Shown here one piece after another: positions 52,898 through 64,000 of a stretch of 64,000 bases of DNA. This stretch comes from Oncomelania hupensis (lineage: Eukaryota > Mollusca > Gastropoda > Littorinimorpha > Pomatiopsidae). Within the stretch, counting starts at the first letter, position 1. Every line of letters starts with the position of its first letter. The DNA lies in contig CM072522.1 of NCBI GenBank assembly GCA_036898135.1, forward strand, positions 3,179,421 to 3,243,420. The letters run 5' to 3'. Under the pieces are notes generated by a model. It ran no database searches, was not told the DNA's origin, and saw only the letters and a list, made by a program, of their open reading frames with translations. Position numbers and translations under genes: made by a program.

Positions 52898-55800
52898 AAG
52901 AAGGCCTATCCTCTCCTATCCCGTAACTCGAAGGTCTTTGGGGCACAACAGGTGATCGATTAACCAGCGTACTCCATCTTTTTCTGTCCTCAGCAACCCT
53001 CATGGGTTCGCTCAGTGTGAAGCCAGTCCATTCTCGAATGTTGTCTTCCCACCTCTTTTTCTGTCTCGCTCTTCTTCTGCCTCCTTGCACCGTGCCTTGA
53101 GGATGGTCTTTTTTATTTATTTAATTTAACGTTTTTTCACATCTGTGATATTAGAGCAGGGTGGTCTTTGCAAAGCCTGATGCTCTGGTGACGTGGCCAT
53201 ACCATCGGAGTTTCGTTTCTTCAGCACTGTGAGCATGTCATCGTGTTGTCCAATGGCTTGTGTGATGATCTGTCGGACTTCGTCGTTGGTGATGTGCTGG
53301 GTAGAGGAAATGCCCAGAAGTCGTCTTCTGTAGCACCTCATCTCCATGCTTTGTATTCTTCGTTGTAGATCTGCTGTGAGTGTCCATATTTCGCAAGCAT
53401 ATAGGAAGATGGAGATGACCAGGGAGCGCAACAGTCTTACCTTGGAATGTAGACTGCTTGGTTTGTCCCAAATGGGCTTCAATCTTGTCAGGGCAGCAGT
53501 TATTTGTGCGATCCTGGAGAGGACTTCCTGTCGGGACCCATTGTCTGATACCATGGCTCCTAAATACTTGAAGCTATGCACTGTTTTAAGGGATTGGCCT
53601 TGGACTTTCATGTCCGTGTTGATGCCATTGGTGTTGTTGGTCATCATTTTGGTCTTCTCTGCACTTATTTCCATTCCATAGGCTCTGGAGGTGGTGTCAA
53701 GCCTCTGTACCAGCTGTTCAAGTTCTTGTTCCTCTCCAGTCAATCCATCAGTGTCATCCGCAAAACGAAGGTTAGAGATTGCTCTACCCCCTATGCTGAC
53801 TGTGCCTTCGTGATCTGCAAGGGCATCTGACATGATGCGCTCTAGGAAGATGTTGAAGAGTGTTAGAGAGAGTAGGCATCCTTGGCGCACACTAATGGTT
53901 GCTCTGAACCAGTTTCCGATGGAGCTGTTGTGGAGGACTGCACTGGTAGCCTTGTCATTCAGGCTTTTGATGACTTCAATAATTTTAGGGCTAATGTTGT
54001 ACACTCTCATGGTTGCCCACAGAGCTGCATGCTAGACTCGGTCAAACGCTTTCTTGAAGTCTACGAACACATGATATAGATGTTGTTGATGCTGTAGGTA
54101 TTTCTCGCAGATTATTCTGAAGTTGAAAATCTGCTCAGTAGTACTTCGCCCTGCCCTGAATCCTGCTTTTTTTTTTTTCAGCTATGATTTATTTAGCTTG
54201 GGTTTTCAACCTGTTGAGCATTATTTTTAGAGGACCTTGCTGGGATGGCTGATTAGGCTGATGGTGCGGTAATTTTCACACTTCTGAAGGTTACCTTTTT
54301 TGGAAGAATAATGACAAGCGACTTGGTCCATGGTATAGGCATCTCTCCACTCGGCCAGATCTTGTAACAGTTAATGGTGAGGGAGTCAATCATCGCTTCT
54401 TCTCCTGCTTGAAGCAATTCCGCGGGTATATTGTCCACTCCCGCTGACTTCCCTTTCTTCAGCGATTGCACTGCTGCCTCAACTTCTTCTCGGAGAATTG
54501 GGAGGATTCCTTCTTCTTCTCTGTTCTGGGGACATGCTAGAAATGAGGGGTCTCCATTTGATGTATGGTTGTAAAGGTCAGAGCAGTACTTTGTCCATCT
54601 GTCCAAGACTTCTTGTTCTTCTTGCTTTGGATCGTGGAGATCTTTGGCTGTTTAACACTTGTCAGCCGCTTCACAGTCTGGTAGGATTTCTTGCTGTTGT
54701 TCTTGTTCAGACTGTTCTCTATTTCCTGGCATTGATCTTCTCTCCAGTTCTCCTTTGCTGTGCGCATGCTTTTTCGGATGCCACTGCTAATTTTTCGGTA
54801 GGCATCAGTTCCCTGTGAGGTGTTCTTTTGCTTGTTCATCTCTCTTCGTTTATCACACAGGTCCAAAAGTTCAGGTGTGATCCACGGTTTCTTGTTTGGG
54901 CGGTGCTTGCCAAGGATCTGAGTGGCGGCATCTGTAACAGCTGAGTTGAAGGTGGTGGTCATGGTGTTGACATCTACTTCACCAGCTCCCAAAATGTGCA
55001 GTGGTGCAAATATCCCTCCAATTGTGACCTGAAATATTTCTGGCACCTCTGGGTCTTGCAGTTTGTCCAGGTCGAACTTCAGTCTAATGCACTTTGCTGT
55101 GTTTACTCTCTTCAAGTGGAGCCGGAAAAACATCATCACGAGATCGTGGTCACTTCCGATGTCTGCTCCTGGAACGGTGCGTGTCCTGCCAATGTTGGTG
55201 TTTGATCTGAAGCGTTTCTTGACCATGATGTAGTCGATCTGGTTGTGATGCTCCCCGCCGGGACTGTGCCATGTCCATCGTCTGGAGTTTTTGTGAAGAC
55301 CAAGCGTGTTTGCCAGTTTTGTTGTATCTGGCAAACTCCAAGAGTCTCATACCCCTGTCATTTGTCTCGTTGTTGCAGTGGGGTCCACATTTGTCTCCCC
55401 AGTTGTGGTGCGCATCTTGGCCAACCTTTCCATTCCAGTCGCCTTCCACTATGACTATGTCCTTGCTCGGCACTTGGTCAAGAACAACCTGTAGATTTTC
55501 ATAGAAATCCTCCACTTCGCTGTCGTCATAGTCTGATGTTGGGGCATAGGCCGGGATGATGGTGATGTTGAAAGGGGCTGCTCTCAAACGGATGGTAATG
55601 AGTCTACTGGAGACTGGACGGCAACCCATGACAGTGGCTAGAATGTTTTTGTGGACCAAGAATCCAACGGCGTGTTCGTGCCTGTCATATCTTACGCTGA
55701 AATAAAGCTTGTGGCCTTTGTCGGTCGTTGTTTCACCTAGGTCTTTCCAGCGCAGTTCGCTGATACCTACAATGTTCCATTGATAGTGGTTCAGCTCGTG

Positions 55801-55963
55801 GGCCAGTTCTTCTAATTTTCCATCCGCAGTTAGGGTCCTGACATTCCAGGTTCCTATGACGATGTTGTTTCTCGTGCGGATCTTGCTAAGTTGTGAATCT
55901 GTAGCACACTTATTACCTCCATCCTGGTGGCCAACGGAAGAGGCGGTCCTTGGTGACCCGGGC
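52898..55963 (-). mobile_element. Near-full-length RTE LINE, decayed
   Basis: The minus-strand copy has its 3' tail at 52898-52920 and its 5' end cut by the Mutator-like element E2 at 55964. It has an A/T-rich insert at about 53107-53158 and a poly-T insert at about 54168. Its right border matches RTE position 23774 of the full-length copy (cccgggc). Confidence 0.93.
53126..55865 (-). pseudogene. RTE endonuclease-RT, frameshifted
   Basis: Fragments carry endonuclease (ILATVMGCRPVSSRLITI, VIVEGDWNGKVG, IGSDHDLVMM), RT (KSAGVDNIPAELLQAGEEA, SVRQGCLLSLTLF, FADDTDGLTGEE) and the C-terminal region. Breaks occur near 55320, 54620, 54280, 54030 and 53240. It is older than the 20741 and 43339 copies. 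Confidence 0.9.
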
Positions 55964-56721
55964 GCAAACTTGTTTTTTCCAACCTAGTTCCAGTCATTCG
56001 CCCAAAAAGGCAATCACCGAAGTCGAACGAAGCTCTCCGATGTGTTACGAAATGATGCTTGCATGACTACGACTAGTTGACATTAAAAATGATCGCTGTT
56101 GCTTCTAATTCTGTTCGATGTACACAGATTAGCATTTCGCAACGTATACTTTGTTATTATTGACCATATTTAATAGTTGCGTTCCTTGATTTGCATTTTG
56201 TTAGTTCTCAGCAGTTGGCTAATAATAACATTCCCCATTTCCTGCCTAGAACCAAGTAGACACTGTTATACAGTATACATAGGCTTAATCTACATTATAG
56301 AATTATTATAAGTCAATCTTCGCGCAGCGAAGAAGCTCACTAGCTGAATATAATTATTAGACCTGTATTGTTTATTTTATACGTAAATAAATGTATAAAC
56401 TATATCTATTCTAATTAATAATATTTAGGTCTATACTTTATAATATTTGAATCTTTAAATTTCCGGTGAAGAACGAGTAGGCTAAGCGAATTGGTTTTTT
56501 TTAACTCGAACTCAGAGTTAAATTAATAGTTAGTTAGTTATTCATTGCTTACAGGGTCCAGCGGACTGCAAAGAGCCGAATCAGGACAACAAAATCAAGA
56601 CAACTCGAGATCAGAGTTAAATTAATAGTTAATTAGTTATTCATAGATTACAGGGTCCAGCGGACTGCAAAGAGCCGAATCAGGACCACAAAATCAAAAC
56701 CACAACTTCGCTAGTAGTAGT

Positions 56722-56960
56722 AGTCAGAATCAGAATCAGAATCAGAATCTTTATTGTCCCCATGAAAACACAAGGAAATGTGTGTGCGGCGTACACTTCA
56801 TCAAAACAACGGCACACAAGCAATAAAACACAAAAGACTTCAGGGATTAAAACAATACACCCCAAAGAACAGAAAAGCAGTTGTACACAACATGAATGTA
56901 GCTTATGAAATAATAAAAGTCATGCATCCTACTTTCTAACCCCTAACACAAAACACCCAC

Positions 56961-57002
<42 letters not shown>

Positions 57003-57858
57003 ACACACCCACACACCCACACCCACACACACCAGAAGTTAAAAAGTTACCGGTACAGTATTTAATGCAGACTGTCACTGGCCTGTGGCGGACCAGTAAT
57101 GACGTCACTTCTAACCTAGTTACAGTGTTCTAAACACACAACGGGAGTTGTGCTAAGTCTGTGTTTATTTCAGTTCAGTGCAGATCAACTGCAATTCCTG
57201 GATATTATTTTTATACGTACACAACAGGACCCAAGAAACAAAGACCTGAATTTCCAAGCAGTATACATGTTTTTGATATTATGAACCAGACTGCCATGCA
57301 AAGAGAAACTGGGTCAGTACAGGGTTTTCTGATGATTAACTTTGCACAGACTAAGTTTGGTTATGCATATGAATCTCTTAAAAACTAGACGACTAAAATC
57401 TATTGCTCTAAAAGTAAATTACATAGAATCACGCTGGATCCAGCTGATAGTAAAAGAGTCAAGCTACAAAGAGGTAAGTAATAAATGCTTCAACCTACAA
57501 ATTTTCCTCCACATGCAGGTTTATTATAGCTAAAATAAACAAAACAAAACAAAACAATACTTTTACAACCACTCCTACAGGCATACACTCATGCACACAC
57601 ATGAATACACACCACCACTACTGTTAATAACAATAATCACAGTCTGATTATGACATATAAAATGATATTGCATCCAATCTAACAATCATTATCACAGTTC
57701 TTGATGATTAAGAGTTAGTCCAAGATGATGATGATGATGATGGTGATGGTATGTAAATACATGTTCACATTGACAGCAGTGATGGGAATGACAACAATAG
57801 GAAAAGGTAATCATAGCACATTGCACAGGCTGTTTTTAATTATTTGCAAAGAACCAAT
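56722..57858 (-). mobile_element. LINE/retroposon insertion with (TTCTGA)n tail
   Basis: The left end reads tcagaatcagaatcagaatc then tttattgtccccatg, the complement of a 3' end GGGGACAATAAAGATTCTGA repeat known from CR1/L2-group LINEs. It is flanked by TAG repeats. No RT was recognised in the remaining sequence, which includes (CA)n at 56965-57000. Confidence 0.6.
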
Positions 57859-57859
57859 T

Positions 57860-57918
<59 letters not shown>

Positions 57919-57958
57919 TAGTTATTTAGTTAAATCTGTAATTTATTTATTTATTTAA

Positions 57959-58016
<58 letters not shown>

Positions 58017-58045
58017 ATTATTATTATTATTAATATTATTATTCC
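57857..58045. repeat. (AGT)n and (ATT)n microsatellites in E2
   Basis: Counterparts of the E1 microsatellites, with different lengths. Confidence 0.95.
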
Positions 58046-58923
58046 TACTTTAAAAAAAAAAAAAAAGGAATAGTGTGCTGCTGTGCGTGCTCAATGGTGT
58101 AAATATGGTCAGTGACGTTTTGTTTGTTTTTGCTGAAGTTAGGTGTAACCCGAAATATTCAGATGGTGTTACTGGTTATTTTTTCTTATAGATTTACCAA
58201 AGTTCTCAGATGATTTATGGCAATTTCCGCCTGCCACGCAACATTTTTTTAATACGTGTTTCTCATTAAAATACATATCATTGAAATATTTACTGTATAA
58301 GTTAAAAAGAATAATATTATTTAAATAAATAGTTGCTTTGGTGCTTGCAATACAAATGTGAAGGTTTTTTGAGACCCTTATAAACTTGCTTTGCCTTGTG
58401 CTGAAGGGACATCAACGTATCCATAGCGCTTTGAAGTTTTGTCATGGTTTTATTGTTGATATAGATGTGAAATCGTTGTATGTGTGCATTATGTGTTACA
58501 TATTACTTTTTCTCTTTATTACTAATTGTGTCAGTATATTAATCATCATACATGTACAATAATAATAATACTAGCTGCTTCGAAATGCGAATCTCGACTT
58601 AGAGCTTGAAGCTGTGCAGATCGAAATAGAATTAGATCTAGAAGCAACAGCGGCTATTTTTATGCACGGATGTTTCACCACAGGCTCTGAAGTCTTTTCT
58701 TTCGTCTTTGTAAACTCGTGGGCCTCCTACATACGTACATAGTATAGTATGTAATTGAGGCCTACGAAAGACGAGACTTCCCAGCCTGTGGTTTCAAGTA
58801 GTCCTGCCAGCATTTGTTCGTAAAACATCGGATAGCTTCTCTCGACTCGGAGAGCTTCGTTCGACTTCGGCAATTGCTTTTTTCGGCGAATGACTGGAAC
58901 TAGGTTGGAAAAAACAAGTTCGC

Positions 58924-61900
58924 GACCCTCACACGTCCAACTCAATACCACGTACTCGTAGATCGACGGAGAAAACAAGACCTTCCCCGAGTCACGACAC
59001 ATTAGGTGACAATTCCCGGCTTCTCCTACCACCAGAGAAACAAAACCTCCGGCTCCTGAATATAAACTGCCGCAGTGTTATTCGGAATCGGGCAGAATTC
59101 CTGGCTATCATCAACTTCACCAAGCCGGATGTAGTATGCGGCACAGAGTCTTGGTTGGGCCCGGATTTCAAGTCCAGCGAGGCATTTCCCCCCGACTACG
59201 TCGCCTACAGGAAAGACAGGGGCACCATCGCAGGTGGAGTGTTCATTTTGGTACACAAGACTTTGGTCTCGTCCGCAGCTCCAGAGCTACAAGCAGACTG
59301 CGAAATGACCTGGGGCCAAGATCCACCTGAAGAGAAACAACGACTTGTTAGTTGGATGTTTCTACATGCCCCATCGCTCCCATAAGGACCTCGCTGAGCT
59401 TGACCAGACACTGCAAAGGATCACAGGCGGAAGGAAGCGCCAACAAGTTTTACTAGCTGGCGATTTCAACTGCCCAAATATCAACTGGGACAACGCTAGT
59501 GTACCCTCAAACTCGCCAGATCGACAAGTGCAGCTTAACCTCGTTGACATCTGCACTGCGGCGCAACTCACACAAGTACATGATCAACCGACAAGAGAAG
59601 ACAACATACTAGATCTTGTGTTTGTCACCAACCCCACATTAAATAAAACCAAGAGTTCCACCTCCATCCCTGGAATCTCTGACCATCATGCAGTAATAAC
59701 TGACTTTGACGCTCAGCCGCAGCGAGTGAGAGAAAAACCAAGAAGAGTGTACTTGTACTCCAAAGCCAAGTGGGACGACTTGAACTCTGATTTTGATTCC
59801 TTGTCCGAGAAGATCGAGACCATGAACAATGACGACGCAGACATTGAGGCCATGTGGACTGAGTTTAAGACATCTTTAATGTCGGCCGTTGAGAAGCATA
59901 TCCCATCAAAGCTCCGGCGGGTAAACTCTAACCTACCTTGGATCAACTGGCGCGTCAAGAAACTACTAAGACGAAAGAAACGTCTCTACAAACAAGCCAA
60001 GAAGACTGGGAACTGGGCGAATTATAAATTTTTCCAGCGGGAATGCCGACGCGAAACAAGACGGGCAGAGTGGGACTACGTGAACACCACCATTGAAGAG
60101 GGACTGCAGGCAAATGACACCAAGCCTTTTTGGAAGTATGTGAAATCCAGGCGCCAAGACAACCTAGGGGTAGCTCCCCTAAAGAAGGGCCCGTCCCTTC
60201 TCAGTGACAGCCTCTCCAAAGCCCAGATCCTCTTGACCCAGTTTAAGTCCGTATTCACCAAGAATGACGGCTCCCCCCCTCCAGAAATCAAAGCCCCTCC
60301 TTATCCCAGCATCGGGAAACTCACTATAAATATATCCATGGCATCACCAAACTCCTCCAAAACCTCAACGCTTCTAAGGCCTCTGGGCCGGACAGTATCC
60401 CAAACAAGATTTTGAAGACCTGCGCCGTGTCCATCGCCCCAGCCCTGACAATCATTTTCAAACGTTCGCTGGAAACTGGCCAACTCCCTGGCGACTGGCT
60501 ATCCGCAAACATCTCGGCGGTATTCAAGAAAGGCGATAGGAATCAGGCAGAAAACTACAGACCAGTCTCCCTAACCTCAGTGGCCTGTAAGCTCCTGGAG
60601 CATGTTATTTGTCGGCACCTCCGGAACCATCTTGAAATGTATAACATCCTAACCGACCGGAACCATGCATTCAGATCTGGCCACTCCTGCGAGACGCAAC
60701 TCCTCACCACATCGAATGATTTACTGAAGTCCTTCGATAATGGGGCCCAGGTGGATGTCGCCATACTTGATTTTTCCAAGGCGTTTGACACCGTTCCACA
60801 CGCCAAGCTTATGCAGAAGATGGACCATTACGTTGTGCGTGGACCAATCCATACATGGCTGACCCAGTTCTTGACGAAGCGAACGATGAGAGTGGTGGTG
60901 GAGGGAGAGGCATCGGAAGTGGCGCCGGTCGAGTCAGGCGTACCACAGGGAACGGTGTTGGGACCCTTCTTGTTCCTCTGCCACATCAACGATTTGCCAC
61001 AGTCTGTGAGGTCTACAGTCAGACTGTTTGCTGACGACTGCCTCCTTTACCGGACTATACGCACCTTCCAAGATCACCTCGAGCTCCAGGCCGACCTCCG
61101 ACAGCTGGAAATCTGGGCTACCAAGTGGGGCATGCGCTTTAATGCGCAGAAGTGCTACATCCTCTCCATCAGAAATAAGTCATCCTACTTATATAGCCTA
61201 GACAGAGTAATACTACAACAGGTACAACAGAGCCCATATCTTGGCATCCTACTGTCAGCTGACCTCAAATGGTCCGCCCACATCTCCAACACATGCAGCA
61301 AAGCAGCATCGACAGTGGGCTTCCTACGCCGGAACCTCCGGAACTGCCCCCAAGAGTGCAGGCGCCTGGCGTATATCTCACTCGTACGATCCAAGCTAGA
61401 ATACGGAGCAACGGTGTGGGATCCCCATCTACAACAGGACATTGACAGACTAGAGAGAGTGCAGCGCCAGGCCGCCCGCTTCATTACGCGTGACTACAAG
61501 TCCCGAAGCCAGGGCTGCATGAGCAACATCCTCAGAGACCTGAACCTCCCCCCACTAGAAGAGCGCCGTAGGCAACTACGCCTCAACCTTCTGAATAGGG
61601 TCACAGAGGGGTTGGTCCCAGCGCTACCTCCAGAGAAGTTCCTCACCCCTGCTGTCGGCGGTCGACGAAGAGTCATTCCCACAAGGTTTCAGGGGTTCGA
61701 CAGCATCAACATCATCGAACGACAGGCTGTGAACAACACACGAGGCTTCATCATCCCTACCAGCAAAACTGACCAGTACAGGAATTCCTTTTTTGTCCGT
61801 ACTGTAGCTGAGTGGAATCAGCTGAGTGACACAGACTTGCCAGCCAGACCAGCCCGACCAGCCGTCGCAGCATCATCGGCAACGAAGGTGTCAGGGCTCT

Positions 61901-61968
61901 CACCCCCCCCCCTCCGCCCCCCCCCTCCGCTGAACGCTCACACTGATCTGTTTTTAGCCAGCTTTTAA
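58924..61968 (+). pseudogene. CR1-type endonuclease-reverse transcriptase, two single-base frameshifts
   Basis: The frame 58924-59312 gives LRLLNINCRSVIRNRAEFL, VVCGTESWLGPDF and GGVFILVHK. An extra G in a G-run near 59312 shifts to the frame with VLLAGDFNCPNINWDNASV, ILDLVFVTNP and ISDHHAVITDF. A shift near 60325 leads to RT: SKASGPDSIPNKIL, NYRPVSLTSVACKLLEHVI, FRSGHSCETQLL, ILDFSKAFDTVPH, GVPQGTVLGPFLF, catalytic LFADDCLLY, and the C-terminal SKLEYGATVWDPH and NQLSDTDLP. Apart from these two shifts and the 21.7-kb insertion it is nearly complete. Confidence 0.9.
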
Positions 61969-62035
61969 AGACACTGGGAATATTTATGTTTTAGCTGTGC
62001 ACCTTGCCTTTATATTAAGGCCACAAATTTATAAA
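58924..62035 (+). mobile_element. CR1-type LINE, 3' portion
   Basis: Continues the ORF begun at 36503 after the duplicated GACCCTCAC and runs through endonuclease and RT to a stop at 61968, then a short 3' UTR. The right edge against the Nimb LINE is placed at about 62036-62095; the intervening 60 bases are unassigned. Confidence 0.85.
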
Positions 62036-62109
62036 TCATGCGCCTCCCCCAGTTGCAAAGATAACCGACATTGGTTCCTGCAACTATACGACCAGATCCA
62101 GAGATCTTC

Positions 62110-63390
62110 AAGCTCGACTAATGAGAATGAAATGTTGTAGTCTTCAGAATTATCAGAGGTAAAATTTAACCGTTGTTTTTCTTTACGTGTTTTAATTGTT
62201 TGAAAAGAGACGGAATAATTTTCAGAAGAAGACTTTGCAGCAAAAGAAGAGGCCAAAAGATCATCTACTAGTTTGTTTGTTTTTTATCTCCGATTACGTC
62301 TGCACAGTAATGCATGGGGTGACCTGTTTGTTACTTTTATTTTTGAGTTTGCGGACCACTTTCCAAACCTTCGACAGTTTTGCTTTTGAATTTAGCGTGG
62401 AGCAGAAACCTCTCCACGATTCTCTTCTCTTAAGTTTGAAGAGCTGTCGGCATTGCGCTCGCAAACGTTGGTGGTTCTGTTTATTTTCAGAGTTTGGGTG
62501 CAGATACATCATTCTTAAAGCTTTTTTACGGGCTTGCTGAAGTTTTTTACATTCATCATCAAACCAGAGTTTTTTAATTGTATACGGTTTTGATGAAGTT
62601 TGCGGGATGGACTCCTTAGCACTGTTTATAACTATGTCAGTGTAGAGCTGTATTGGATCTATGGCATTCGAAAATTCCTGTTTCTTAGCACGTAACTGAA
62701 CCTCAGACAGGTTAGAAAACAGACTCCAATTAGCTTGTTTCAGCTTCCACCTGCCATGAGTTTGCTCAAGGTTGTCTGAATCATGTTTTAATAAAACCGG
62801 AAAATGGTCGCTGCCGTAGAGATCTTCTAAAACTGTCCATTTAAAATCCAAAAGTAAGGAGGGATCACAGATCGATATATCGATGTAGGACAAAGAAGCG
62901 GTTCTTGAGCAGGAAAAAGTTGGAGCACCCTCGTTCAAAGTTATTAGATTCAAGGAGTCTAAAATGTCTTCAAATATTTTCCCTTGAGAATCGCTACGAT
63001 CGCTACCCCATTAAAATCTCCCAACAACAAAAAAGGGGTAGGTAGCTGTTGGATCAAATTTTCAAGGTCATTTTTATTTACATTTATTGATGGGGTCAAA
63101 TATATAGAACAAACTGTGAGGGATTTAAAAAGAGATACTCTGGCTGCAACTGCTGGTAAACTTGTATTAAGTGAAGTTGGGTTAAATGGGACGTTTCTAT
63201 GAATAAAGAGTGAAACGCCTCTAGAAGATGTACAATCTAGAGACGAATAACCAGTAATATCTATAAGCTGTTTCTATGATAAGAGAGTTTCCTGAATGGC
63301 TAACACCTCAGGTTGATGCTCCGACAGCAGGCAGCAGAGCTCCTCATAATTTGCCCTTATCCCTCGGATATTCCATTGTAAAATGGCCAT
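62110..63390 (-). pseudogene. Nimb-type LINE endonuclease and pre-RT linker
   Basis: ATG at 63390 opens MAILQWNIRGIRANYEELCC and LAIQETLLS, then a stop at 63274-63276. Further on come PFLLLGDFNG, a deletion or frameshift near 62990, then SLSYIDISICDPSLLLDF, and LYGSDHFPVLL with the catalytic SDH. The basic linker (KKLWFDDECKKLQQARKKAL) and, in another frame, NFTSDNSEDYNISFSLVELE follow. These are APE-endonuclease motifs typical of I/Jockey-type LINEs. Confidence 0.85.
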
Positions 63391-63528
63391 AAAAATGAAG
63401 TAAAAGAATTGTTAAATTTTCATCTCTGAGAGCACAATTACGTCTTTTTAGTTTTCGGACCCTCGTCCATCTCCTCATGATCCATGAACTCCCCGAAACG
63501 GTTCTGCGTCTCGAGAGGTTAATGGTGC

Positions 63529-63999
63529 TTAGAAGAAAGAGGTCCGGGCCTTTGATTTTTTGGTCAAAGCCCCGGAACCCAAACTGCCAGCCAACTTCTT
63601 CCCCTTCTCCCCAGCACCGGGTCTTAGATCGTCCTTCTTCCTTTGACCCTTTCCCTTTCCTCCTCTGACGCTCCTCTGCTGAGCCACTAGAATCTTAGCC
63701 GCCTCAGCAACGACTGGGTCGCTAAAACCTGTCGTTGCTGGTGCGGCGCCCTGAGGCATAGACTCCTTTGCAGCAGGTGTGACGGCTTTAGACACGGCCG
63801 TCTGCGTGTTGTGGGTAACGGTTGGGGACGTGCCCGTCGGCACGTTCTCCAGTGTAATCGGTGGGGCTGGAGAACCCCCCTTTTGAGCAAACAATGTGAG
63901 CATTTTTTCTAGAGCATCCATCCGTCTGCACAACGTTTCCAAGATCTGCGTCATTTTATTCATAGCAGTGTCCATTGACGGGTGTGCGCTAGGTTCCAC
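63529..63999 (-). pseudogene. Nimb-type LINE ORF1, C-terminal part
   Basis: 156 codons are open from the window edge. There is a short amphipathic coiled-coil-like segment (LETLCRRMDALEKMLTLFAQ), then a Thr/Pro/Ala-rich linker, then a strongly basic tail (RGGKGKGQRKKDD). Position upstream of the endonuclease on the same strand fits the nucleic-acid-binding ORF1 of I-type LINEs. No zinc knuckle is visible in the part present. The start lies outside the window. Confidence 0.65.
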
Positions 64000-64000
64000 A

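Larger units (their letters stand above)
55964..58923 (+). mobile_element. Mutator-like long-TIR element, copy E2
   Basis: Same termini and interior as E1, in the same orientation. It is longer because of a 1.1-kb insertion (about 56722-57858) within its (TAG)n tract and a small insert near 56300. Its left flank is RTE LINE (gacccgggc). Its right flank is CR1 LINE with GACCCTCAC at 58924-58932, matching the outer left flank of E1. No transposase ORF. Confidence 0.8.
62095..64000 (-). mobile_element. Nimb-type LINE, 5' half (continues beyond window)
   Basis: Minus-strand order from the window edge is ORF1 end, endonuclease, linker. It stops at ...FSLVELED near 62110, exactly before the RT start preserved at 36230. 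Taken as the same LINE as 32404-36238, split by the CR1 insertion. Confidence 0.85.

Noticed and set aside
52538..53090. Repetitive HGAKRLSPWGK-type protein, partly fused to RTE sequence
   Set aside because: The 22-bp minisatellite happens to lack stops in all frames, and the six frames are equally open.

Overview
This window is eukaryotic repeat DNA and holds no convincing single-copy host gene. The mix of elements points to a lophotrochozoan animal, most likely a marine mollusc and perhaps a gastropod: RTE, CR1 (with a 2A-like motif) and RNase-H-bearing I/Nimb-type LINEs, an L2-like LINE pair, tRNA- and 5S-related SINEs, a Ty3-type LTR element, piggyBac, mariner, Helitron and Mutator-like elements, and long ATT/CT/GT microsatellites. 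The organism is an inference from family recognition only.

Layout. 0.9-8.25 kb: a broken multi-domain gene (N-terminal Cys/His region, PIN-like nuclease domain, C-terminal CXC domain). It is split by a 3.6-kb I-clade LINE with a 13-bp target duplication, and that LINE carries a 5S-related SINE and a 377-bp mariner derivative. 8.25-13.5 kb: an L2-like LINE on the minus strand with a second, RT-only L2 nested in its endonuclease. 13.7-15.7 kb: a tRNA-derived SINE, a diverged repeat array and polypyrimidine DNA. 15.7-25.5 kb: a decayed Ty3-type element with a tRNA-Pro-like primer site, in which integrase sequence lies upstream of reverse transcriptase. It is interrupted by a truncated RTE and by a full-length RTE (20741-24097) with an intact 1035-codon ORF. 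25.5-32.4 kb: simple repeats, SINE copies and otherwise featureless DNA.

The right half is one nested structure. A minus-strand Nimb-type LINE occupies 32.4-36.2 kb (RT, RNase H) and 62.1-64 kb (ORF1, endonuclease). Its 3' half carries a non-autonomous Helitron (33937-35100). A plus-strand CR1-type LINE with a 2A-like motif and a PHD finger splits the two Nimb halves. The CR1 reading frame is itself split by 21.7 kb of DNA bounded by the outer ends of two Mutator-like long-TIR elements (37184-38959 and 55964-58923), with a 9-bp duplication GACCCTCAC at the outer borders. This looks like a composite or macro-transposon. Inside it is a 5.9-kb piggyBac element (40030-45924) with TTAA borders, a spliced transposase gene with all catalytic Asp residues, and an unrecognised four-exon gene on the opposite strand. 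A very young RTE copy sits in one intron of that second gene.

The most interesting points are the composite transposon, the antisense spliced gene in the piggyBac element, the 5S/tRNA chimeric SINE, the Helitron that exactly interrupts an open reading frame, the Ty3 element with IN before RT, and a SINE with its empty site preserved in a neighbouring tandem duplicate.
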